A DNA stretch of 64,000 nucleotides, taken from positions 98,361,353 through 98,425,352 of the forward strand of contig OY804580.1 of assembly GCA_963680875.1 (NCBI GenBank). The letters run 5' to 3'. The position numbers and the translations under genes were made by a program. The notes beneath the pieces are model-generated. The model searched no databases and had not been told where the DNA came from. It saw nothing but the letters and a program-made list of their open reading frames with translations. Numbering within the stretch: position 1 is the first letter of the stretch; each line of letters opens with the position of its first letter. This DNA is from Bathymodiolus brooksi (taxonomy: Eukaryota; Mollusca; Bivalvia; Mytilida; Modiolidae). Below are positions 20,231 through 30,500 of this stretch, one piece after another.

Positions 20231-20794
20231 CCGCCGTATTACTCATATTCAAATCTGGTAAAAGTCTTGTTGGTCATTGCATTGTATCTCCATCTTTGAC
20301 CTACGGCTTCTAATTACTTCTTTCGTATGTGTTTTTTTTTATTTTCAACCAAGCGAGAACGAGTAGACAAATAATATTGATTCTTTAATGAATATTAGAA
20401 ACTGTAAAATGTGTTGTGAAGATCAGTAAAAACGTATTAGTAGAAAATCAATATGCCCCTTCCCCCGCCCCACTTAATAAATGATTGGATTTATACATTG
20501 ACAGTATATATTATTTTCACCAATATGTTGTCAAATTTTATCTATCTATATATCAATATAAATAAATTAATGTTTCTTATTTTTCAAATTATTCAGTTTA
20601 CTTGACATTTCTACAAGGAAGTACTCTAATCTCTGTTGTCTTTGTGTTTTCTCTTTTAAATACAATTTGTATATGACTTTGAATGCAATGAGATGTTTAC
20701 ACTACTGATCTGACTGGAGTTATTTGTAGTTTTTATCAATATTTAGATTAAATTCCCGTCCATGGAGAGTTGTAGTGGATAACACTATTTGTGA

Positions 20795-21035
20795 AGGAAT
20801 TGTTTGAAGATACCAAAGGGGAAGTCAGAAGTAGTAAATCGAAGGATATACAATACAATGCAAAAAGGAAGAAGGGGGGAAATAATGCAGAAAGCTAAAG
20901 ATTGAGCAACACGGTACAATACAATATACTACAGAAGAAGGGCAACAATAATAATAATATTGAACAACACAAACCCCCACTAAGAACCGGGCGTTAATTC
21001 AGACACACCAAAAAGGTTAGCAGTTCCTGCTACAC
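20795..21035 (+). repeat. Interspersed repeat R1
   Basis: Begins GAAGATACCAAAGGGGAAGT and runs through AAAGATTGAGCAACACG, AAACCCCCACTAAGAACCGG and TTAGCAGTTCCTGCTAC. Confidence 0.65.
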
Positions 21036-21039
21036 TAGT

Positions 21040-21146
21040 GACAAAGTTTGTTAGCGATTTGCGAAAGGTCAATGGTTTTGTTCTGTATACTTTGGTGTCC
21101 ACTATTAAAACTGCCCGTCACAGTACGCCTAAAATATTGAACACAT
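21040..21146 (+). mobile_element. SINE family A, degenerate fragment
   Basis: GTGACAAAGTTTGTTAGCGA through TAAAACTGCCCGTCACAG. It lies tail to tail with an opposite copy at 21152. Confidence 0.6.
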
Positions 21147-21151
21147 AACTT

Positions 21152-21262
21152 TAGGGTTATGGTGTTTAACGCCACTTTCAACAATATTTCAGTTACATTG
21201 TGGCGGTGAGTTTTATTGGTGCCGGAAACCGGAGTACTCGGAAAAAACCACGTACCACGACG
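21152..21262 (-). mobile_element. SINE family A, truncated
   Basis: Complement of TTATGGTGTTTAACGCCACT through TTATTGGTGCCGGAAACCGG. Confidence 0.72.
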
Positions 21263-21322
21263 ACCCCTTATATTGAAGAGAAATATTATTGCTTGGCTAA
21301 TATTTTAACATTACACGTACAT

Positions 21323-22375
21323 TTAATTTGCTTTCCAATCTTTCGATTTGAGCGTACCCAGGGGCGGATCCAGGATTTGTGGTTAGAGGGGGGGCTTGAG
21401 TAGGCGAGGGGTCTGGGGACCGCTTAAGGTCCCCAGCGGGTCTAAGGCGGAGCCCTGGAAGGGACCAGGGGGGCGAAGCCCCCCGGAAGCTCTGGGGTTT
21501 GAGAAATTACAGACATTTATTTGAACGATAATTTTGAACCAACCACACCATTTTTATCAGACCAAAAAAAACTTGACTTTGAGTCTTAATTTTGTTAACA
21601 GTATATTTTTGTCAGATTATAAGAAGGCATGTCTTATAAGAACCTAAAGTAAAAAATTTCTTTAACAACCGTGATGCGAATTGTTCAACTCATGACTGAT
21701 CGATCACGATATTTTAACCCTTCAAAGAACTATTGGTTTAGTTTTAACGCATTCCTCATTTCACTAATTGATCTGTACTTTCGGTGCTTGTCCTTTCGGG
21801 TGGTTCTAGTTAATGCTGCCCGTCCGGATGGAGCTTTTCTTTTCGTCGTTTGATTCATTCATTGAAAACGTATGATTCGTTCTTGTTTATAGACAAACAA
21901 AAGCGGAAATTGTCAATACATGAACTTGTTGTTGATTTCTGATAAGCTAACGTAACTAAATTAGATGATCAGAATTGTTTCATGCAGCATTAATGTTAAC
22001 ATATTAGCCTTTGTTTGTCTATAAACAAGAACGAATCATACGTTTTCAATGAATGAACCAACGGCAAAACGAAAAGCTTCATCCGGACGGACAGTATATA
22101 CTGATCATTTAGAGCTTTTTAGAATGATATCCCAAATTTACTCCTAATGTCATTACTATTCATTTTGACTTACAGGTCACGAGTTAACCATTCATGATAA
22201 AGTTGTTTGTTGAACTGCTTAATTAACGTTGTATAACATATGCTTTGCGAATTTTAGGGGGAGGCGCACGCCCCGCACGCCCCCTCTAAATCCGCCTCTG
22301 GTACCTGATGAAGGTTATCCCAGAAATGTGTCGTGCGCACTAAATTAGACATCTACGTTTTTATTATGTTGTTTT
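21323..22375 (+). repeat. Interspersed repeat R2, interrupted copy
   Basis: The R2 sequence CTTTCCAATCTTTCGATTTG AGCGTACC is cut at 21358 and resumes at 22301 as GTACCTGATGAAGGTT and GTCGTGCGCACTAAATTAG. R2 copies elsewhere (23519, 43563, 48597, 50928, minus orientation) run across this point without a gap. Confidence 0.75.
21359..22300. mobile_element. 942-bp TIR element, CAGG-CGGATCC family, GTACC TSD
   Basis: The left end CAGGGGCGGATCCAGGA and the complement of the right end, CAGAGGCGGATTTAGAGGG, are inverted repeats. GTACC is duplicated at 21354-21358 and 22301-22305, and the empty site is visible in other copies of repeat R2. Inside is a second inverted pair, 21816-21903 against 22012-22094, with over 80 bases per arm. 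A G-rich block follows the left end. There is no transposase, so the element is non-autonomous. Confidence 0.85.
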
Positions 22376-23179
22376 AAAAAGATCTAATACTTGATGGAGT
22401 ACGTTTTATTTTATTGATTCTCTGTATTAGATTTAATCATGTACATGTGATATTTTGGTCTGCACTTGCGCAGTTTAAGTCTTCGGAGGGATGTTTGTCT
22501 AGTTGTTTTTAAAACTTATTTTTAGAATAAAGTTTATAAGATATCTCAGTATTGTCATTTGCAATGTACATATAAACCACTTGACAGTAAGAGAGAAAAG
22601 GATAATGAGTTGAATAGTTTTATTTTGATTAGTACCATTTATTTTGTCCAATAAAACGAGGTAAAAGGGATTGGCGTAGCTCGCGGAATATAGGTAAGAA
22701 ATTTACATTTTCTTTCAAATGTACCTGTTGTTTATATGCAAAGCTAACGCTACATTTTTGTAAAGCAAAATGCTAAAATAATATTAACAAGAGGATAATA
22801 ACGGAAATTCTAATTCATGTTGATTTTAAAGATAGCTTTGATATATGAAACATTTATTTAAATCCATGGAAAGTGAGAAACCAGAATAGATATGTCATCA
22901 AATTGTTGGAATCAAATATTGAGCATAATATAGTAAGTTATATGTAATGAAATACAAATGTTCTATTTAATTGCTAGTTGGACCTAATAGTTGTACCAGT
23001 AGATCATGTATATTTTTAGCAAAATTAACCTGCCTGAAAGAGTGAATTATATTTGCTAAATCATGGTCTTTTCGAATACGATTTTTCAGGTATTTTACTT
23101 TTTTGAACTTTTTAGCTTTACGTCGCCGTATAAACATACGAATCATATATATATATAATAAAAATGAAAACCTAAACAT

Positions 23180-23305
23180 ACCACATCATCAGAAAAATTC
23201 CAATATATCAAAATCGTAGAAAAAGGACAAATCGATACATAAATACATGACCGCTCACTTTCCTGGCTAGGTACGCGAACTTCAATACAAAATGGCGGGT
23301 TAATC
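23180..23305 (-). repeat. Interspersed repeat R3
   Basis: Complement of CAAAATCGTAGAAAAAGGAC, CCGCTCACTTTCCTGGCTAG and AATGGCGGGTT. Same family as the copies at 33684, 40632, 42660, 46130, 62480 and 62922. Confidence 0.65.
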
Positions 23306-23518
23306 AAGTTTTATGGGGCTTCCGTCTTAGTGAAATGATCCTGCCATGCAAGTGCTTGTCACATGTGAGTCAAATGTCAACACTCGTATAACCGGGCGAA
23401 CAGGTTATTATGTGGAAGGCTATAGGCTTGAACATAATGCATAATATAATTAATCTTCGTGACACAGAAGTTGTCTATATGTACAATATTAGTTCTATTA
23501 AGAAGGGCCGATGGTCTT

Positions 23519-23630
23519 TATGAAAACGTAGATATCAAATTTAGTGCGCACGACGCGTTTCTGGAATAACCTTCATCAGTTACACTCAAAATCAAAAGAT
23601 TGGAAAGCCAAATAATTTAAAGTTTTGGAA
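23519..23630 (-). repeat. Interspersed repeat R2
   Basis: Complement of GAAAACGTAGATATCAAATT, GCGCACGACGCGTTTCTGG and AATAACCTTCATCAGTTACA. It runs uninterrupted where the 21323 copy is split. Confidence 0.75.
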
Positions 23631-23822
23631 GCACTTAAATCAAAACGACTAAATGGATGGACAAAGTAGGCTACGGTCATCTTCGGCAATCGAGTCTTTA
23701 TCAGAAGCCAAGTAGGCGTTATGGTTTATTAAATATATTCATTGTTGAAATTCACATTTCCCAAATACATAATTCTAATCATCAATAAAACTAAGGTTAT
23801 TCTATTTTATCATATATTAGTA

Positions 23823-24262
23823 CTAAAGCTCTCGGGATGATATTGGTGTCTCGGGTTGATACGGGATGTGATACGGAAAGAGCCATATAATATTCTATAT
23901 TTATCATATACTTAGTACTAAATAAAGGAAATTTGCATATATAATACTGAAAGAACATTACGACTGTATTTGTCTGCCGTGACTGATATCGATATCATCA
24001 CCCCTTTATCATACCCCTTAAAATGATATTGATCACGTGACTAAAGGTTCATAATACAGAACAAGACTTTCTCATGTTTAAGTATATGATAAATATAATA
24101 TGATATGGCTCTTTCCGTATCACATTCCGTATCAACCCGAGACACCAATATCATCGGTCGAGACACCAATATCATTCCGAGAGCTTTAGCTTGAGGGATG
24201 ATATTGGTCGAGGGTTGATACGGGATGTGATAAGGAAAGAGCCATCTAATATTCTCTATTTA
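23823..24262. repeat. Large fold-back repeat with an extra partial copy
   Basis: The arm 23823-23916 (CTAAAGCTCTCGG, GATGATATTGGTGTCTCGGG, GTGATACGGAAAGAGCCAT) is repeated inverted at 24075-24189. A 21-base duplication of the GAGACACCAATATCAT block lies in the right arm. A direct partial copy follows at 24190-24262. The loop holds a GATATCGATATC palindrome. Confidence 0.8.
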
Positions 24263-24497
24263 GCCTACCCTAGCCGATTTAGGGCCTTTTAGGTTTCTTG
24301 CTCCCATTGAATTTCTTATCCTTCCAATTTTTCGGTTTTGAGAGAACCTAGGGAGATTTAGTCCAGACACGCGGTGTGTGCACTTAATTATTAATAAACA
24401 TAGGAGGAAAAATCAGCTTGATTTAATCAAAAATTTTCAGGTTTGTATTTTACTTACTAATACACAATATTAACTTTCACCTTCTAATGTATTTTAG

Positions 24498-24546
24498 ACG
24501 TCAGCTATGATTCTGAAGACCTGTATCATTCTCCTCTTCTTAAGTG
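24498..24546 (+). CDS. Exon with start codon and signal peptide
   Basis: Acceptor TATTTTAG ends at 24497, nine bases of 5' UTR follow, then ATG at 24507. The exon reads MILKTCIILLFLS and ends at donor GTAAGC (24547) in phase 1, the phase all following short exons use. The hydrophobic run is completed by the next exon. An acceptor before the ATG implies an upstream non-coding exon. Confidence 0.6.
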
Positions 24547-27500
24547 GTAAGCAGATATTTAATTGAATTAACATATCATATAGCATAATTACACCAACCA
24601 AACGCTTAGCATGTATACAAATAAAATAAAACAATTTACAAGAAAATAAAAAATGCATATGTTATTTATAATGTTTGACAAACTCGATAATGTAAATGCC
24701 AACAAGAGTGAACAGCACAACAAATGCGAAATCGGAGAGAAAATCCAAAATAATTAAACTATCAACAAATACCCATCCATCGAGACAAAACAGCACCTGT
24801 GAAATATAGATTATTAATCCATAACTAACTTAAAACAACACCATTGCAAAATAAAATACCAATCCAGACAGACAAAGCAACACTTCAAACCTCTCGTGTA
24901 TGATGACGACAAAGGTAATACATATGGTGGACGGAAATCGTAGTGAACAAAATTTAAATATTAACAAATTATTGACCCGTCTTTATCTTTACCTGTCGCA
25001 ATAAAAACATCATAGTGCCATTATATTACGTACGGTCAAACCTGCACTCGTGGGAACATGAAAAGGTGACCTTTATGAGCAGTTTCCCTTTATACACAGG
25101 TTAAAATAATATACACTATTCATTAATGGGAAAATGGTGCTGCGCTTTTGAGAGAATGACTTATTTTATATAGAGGTGCCCATTAAGGCAGGTTTGATTG
25201 TACATGATTTATTTTGTTATTACATGTTTCCGTCGTGATTATTGTTAAAAACAGCTCACTTGACCTTCAACAACATTCAATCAATAAACATACCTGAAAA
25301 TATTTTAAATGCCAGTAGAACCTAAGAGCAAAATATGTACATTTAGTACATCTTTTTCAAGCACTGAACACATTTCCCAATCTAAAAGGATGTTCTTTAA
25401 CTTTCCAATTGCAAGTTTGTCATTTATTTACAGCAACTTCACACATGGCAAGACTAATTGTTCTTATATGATTGTATTTCAGAAGCCCCCATTTTGTGTT
25501 TCTACATGGTACCTGAATCTAATTCTAATGGTGGTGAGTACTACTTTGATATTCAATCGTTGGTATAATTATCCACACACGTGTTAATGATACGATTTGC
25601 TTATGAATCCAATACATGTAGTTATATATCGATTATTTTGCTTCAGTCATTATGCCAAAACAATTCTGACTACACTTCCGGTAAATAATGTTTCAACAGA
25701 GTACATTTTCTTTGTTATTATTTCTCAGTATAAGTCTTCCTATTAAAAAGACGTGTTCATAAATATTCTATTTTACTGGTAGATTGTGAAGTGAACTATT
25801 CAACAGTGAATAGTCCAAACGATTATTCACCTCTCCTATGCTAGTCACTGGAGACGTGATATATTTTTGCGGGTTTTTAATCCTCTTGATTCATTGGAGG
25901 AAACACGGTAATGGACATTCAAAATTCTCGTGATTTTTCCTATTCTTAACTAATATCCCAAAAAAACAGCAGACGACAACAACATACATGACGAGCATGT
26001 TCTGTGTCTATCTATGGTATTATAGTCTCCTCTGCTGCTGTTCGGCATTATACAATACTTAATGACTGGCTATTCGGGTAATAGCAAATTGTATTGTTCA
26101 CCTCGACACCAACTATTGGGGAGGGCCCGGGTGGCTCAATGAATTAGGTAGTTGGAATACCTAACAACTCATACAAGCCTATCACCAATACGGAGTGGAT
26201 TCGCGCCCGGCTTTGTAAATTACAAAAGTGAAAAGGTTTACCAGTTGCTTGCCCAAGGCCGGTCATTCTATCCGGGTGGTCCGGCCTCTTCCATCACTAA
26301 AGCTGGTCGCCATGATATAGTTGAAATATTGCTGAAAGTGGCGATAAACACAATAAATAAAATAAAATAAAATCAACCAACTATTGGTATTGGCTTCATC
26401 TGAGGCAATAGTTGTCGTCTCGGGTGATATTATTACACTCATACCAGTCAATAAGTGTATAATGCATTAATGTTGCATAATTTGTACGCTCCCGAAGGGA
26501 ACGTTAATGGTAGAAGTATGAATAGGTTACGTACTAATGCACTTCAAAATGTTCAACAACATGGCTGCCAACCTGAAATAAATTAAAAGACAAATCACGT
26601 GACCTAAACTATCTCCAATATAAACAATACGCGAGTAGAAAATAAAGTGATCGATACAACGAGAAAAAAGAAGAAATACAGAACAATACACCTCTAGTCG
26701 ATTTTTTTTCAAATAAAGATGAAACAATGAAACGGAAAATCCGCCACTCAAAGCGAATAACACCGAATCTTTAATCATTTGCCACTGCGCTTTCTCATTC
26801 ATTGTGATCGTCTGCTGCAAGAAATCCAAAGTTTTCAGCTGTAGAGTTTTAGGTAGTGTTATTTTTAAGCTTCATATTTGTAAACAGGAAGAACAATTAC
26901 TGTTCTTCGGGAGCGTTTCAGGTTGCAACTGCCTTATATTAGAATACATGTATCTAACTAGTATCTGTATACTATTCTTTCAGTTGTGTTTGATATTTTT
27001 GGTAAATTTCGGATTTGTTATCTAATTATAACCTATCGGTAATCAAAATATGCTTGGCCTTTATTCGTAAAAAAGAATTTTATCCCCGGCTTGATCAAAA
27101 TGTCGGCTTTTGATTGGTCGATGACCCGTTGGTACAAAGCCCATGTTACCGGCTGGTAGTTACGCAAGATCACTGGGGCTCTTTACGTTGAGCACTAAAC
27201 ATGATGTAAAGATGGTGTAAAACGTAAACAATCTCAAAGCGCTTTGCATTCAACATGGAGAACGGAGGACGTATTTCTTGAAAACAAGAAAACTGCAGCA
27301 GAGCTGCAAGAGGAGTCGATTAAAATTAAAATAAAACATAAATTAGATCAAAGTATCCAATATCTCATTTTATTTAACTAAAGATCTTTCCTCGTATTTC
27401 AAGATTAGATAGGATAATTCCATCAAGCGGAAAAAATTTGTTTGACGGAAAGGCCCGAAAAAGTCCGATTGCCAAAACATAATTATTACATTTTAATATT

Positions 27501-30500
27501 GATAGCATATTTAGTGCCTTCGGCACGAATGCCAATCAGTATGACATGATGAATGTATGGTAAGAATTTGCTTGGTAAATACCTGTTACAATTAACTTCC
27601 GACAATGTGTTGCCATGGGATCCATTCCGACTATACTGTGTTCGTGCCTTCGGCACGAAGACTTTTGAAATTTTGTTCGTAATGGTCGTGCCTTGGGCAC
27701 GACTAGTAAATTAATTTTATTATATAAAATATGCCTTCGGAACGAAAACTTAATGTTTCTTTGTGTATGAAGATAAAGGACGAATCAACTTCCGTCAAGG
27801 TGTTGCCATGGGATCCATTTGCAAAATTTAATGTGGCCGTGCTGATTCATTCTTTTGTTCATATCGGGTATGGCTTCGGCACGACGATTTTATTACTCTA
27901 TTCGTAGTGTTCGTGCCTTCGGCACGACACAAAGTTTATTATTTATTTCATTTACGAAACCTTCAATGACAACTCTGCCTTCTTCAAGTTCGAAAGCAAA
28001 ACCCTGTTTTCTATTTGAATGATATAGTCGTACCTTCGGCACGAAACGTAAGTTTTAATTCTCAATGCAATTTTAAAGTCATTATTTTATTTTATTTGTT
28101 TCGTGTTGGTCGCGCCTTTGGCGCGACAAAGATGCTCAATTACCAAAACAGGCAAATGGCTTAAGCTCCTCACACTTCCGCTTCCGATTTCAAAGTGTTT
28201 ACAAGTATCAACCATGTTCGCCTCGCTCACAGCTGGGTTGATAAAAAAAATAAAGCGTCTCAATAAATGCAGAAAAAAACAAACAATGCACCAAATTATG
28301 TTGAGAGATTTAAAGTTCCTATATTATTGATGGTCATGTTTAACATGTAGTGTAACATTATGTTTATTGGCGCTACATAAAACTTTGATTTTGTTGTCAT
28401 TTTGTGTCTTTATAGCGAGCATCGCAAGATGCGAGCTAAACAGCAACATGTGTATAAGGAGATGAATCAATATATACTATCAATACCAACCGGAAGTGGA
28501 TTCTAAGTTTCGGCATAGAATGGACAATCGGAGAGAAGTACGGGAAATAGCCTTTTAAATTGAATAAAAAATAACTATCCAGTTTAAAAATAACAAAAAA
28601 CAAAAATAAAATAGAAAGGAAATCGTACAAGCTTCTTTACATGAAACGATTAATTTATTTAAAAAATGGACAATCGTAGTGTCCGAAACTGATATATCTG
28701 ATCCTTGCAAAGTACAACAACGAGCAACAACGGACTTATAACACTTCCCCGGCGGGAAGTAGATGCGATGCTCGCCTGTAGGCTGTGCCTAATCCATATT
28801 AGCCCGGTGACCAACTACGCGAAAGTCGCATATTAACGGAGTTTAATTTCACTTCATACTATACGGCTAAAAATTGGCATACTTGTAGGAAAATGATTTT
28901 ACTTTGATTTTAGACTGGTCGTCAAAAAGTCGTATGGTGCAGGTTTCTAAAATTCTATGCATAGTTAGCAAAATTTACTTAAATTTGGACCTCGAGTGGC
29001 TAACAGTTTTGCTCCGGTATTTAAAAACTGTATAGAAATATATTTCTTTCGCATTGGATTCCAAGTTTACATATAATGTTTTATTCATTAAGCGAAAAAA
29101 CTAACACAATAAACCTATTATTGAAAAATAATAACAATAACAAATATTGTAAATGGGGTCATTTTGTAGTTTCACCAGATTTTAATTCTGTACAATAATG
29201 CGCCAGTTGATAAATAGTTAAGTAACAAGTAGAAATTAAAAATATAATCATTACCCTATTTAGTGACACACCTTTTTTTTATCTAAGTTTCTTTAATGGA
29301 ATTTTATATACCACCCACAATATAGACTAACAAATCTTTACATTACTTAATTTTTCGGAAAGTTGTGTCCGGTCCCGGTAGATCTGACTACTTTGTTCAC
29401 CATATTGATCTTGAACTTCGAGTGCACCTTATGTTCGATTAATTTACACTAACTATGGATTGATTTCTTTTGTATTTGTTGATGTGTCTTTGTTCTTTTG
29501 ACTTTTAAATGTTGTTTGTTGGAATTTGAGGTTGTGGTAATAGTTAATTTTCATTTTTTTTCATTCTAAGAGGCAAATTTAGTTATTGAGTTGTAAGTTA
29601 TTTCAATCGCCATATTCCTAGACTTGGTGGTTTTCACAGTTTGTCTTGTTTCTTATCTTCGATAGGGAAACTTTGGGCAGATGGCGGTCTTCGTGATCTT
29701 TTGGTTGATTCTGGCGTGTATGCTGGAAATACAGCTGAGCTTATGTTGGTTTGCAAAGAATTTAGCAAGGATGTCAGGGGGTTCACACTTGTATTTGAAG
29801 CCCTGCAAGTTCTGTTTATCTCGGCATTCATATACTGGTGTAGGACTAGCTGCAATAATGTAGCTCCTGTGAAAAAAACTTGTGTCTCCTTGCGAGTAAG
29901 CGAGCATTTAGGGTTTTATTATTAGAACTAGTGTAAGACCTTTGACTACATCGATCAAATATCATCAGTGTTCTGGAATGCACTGTTTGAATTTCATAGA
30001 AGTATCTGTGATCAGACGATTGAAACATCAGTACAACTAACTAAAATTGAAGAATTGTTTGAAGACCATGTACAGCTTCTAATCGGTAAGTTTAGAAAAT
30101 GGGGATGCGATGCATCACCTACATTCAAATACTGGGATATGTTTCTGGTGGCGGTTCAAATTATGTTGTCAAATGTACGAGCAGAACGGGAGGGTGATTG
30201 GTCGGCACACCTGATGTCTTCATCAAACATGTTGCCCTATTTCTTCATTACTAACCGTACAAATTACTCTAGATGAATGCATGTATATATACTTGATATG
30301 CTCGAACTTCCAGCCGAGATAAAATCAGCTTTTGAAAAAGGCGAGTTTTCCATTAGACAAACTTCCGGAAGCTTCAATGGTATTTGGAGCGATATGGGCA
30401 CTGAAAAAACCATCGTAAAAGATTCGAAGGGCTCAGGTGGTATCGTAGGAATAACGAATCAGAAATCTGCCCTTGTTAGATGGACACTCACTAGACATTT

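Larger units (their letters stand above)
15887..24497. promoter_or_regulatory. Divergent intergenic region, promoters not located
   Basis: The minus gene starts at 15886 and the plus gene's first coding exon is at 24498, so this 8.6-kb stretch should carry both promoters and 5' UTR exons. It is mostly SINE, repeat R1/R2, a 942-bp TIR element and a fold-back repeat. I found no convincing core promoter. The location is inferred from gene orientation only. Confidence 0.3.

Noticed and set aside
26488..26925. Possible element bounded by CGCTCCCGAAG and its complement
   Set aside because: Only about 12 imperfect bases pair and no target duplication is evident.
27514..28127. CRISPR array or bacterial terminators from repeated hairpins
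   Set aside because: Spacing is irregular, hairpins lack T-tracts, and the context is animal intron DNA.
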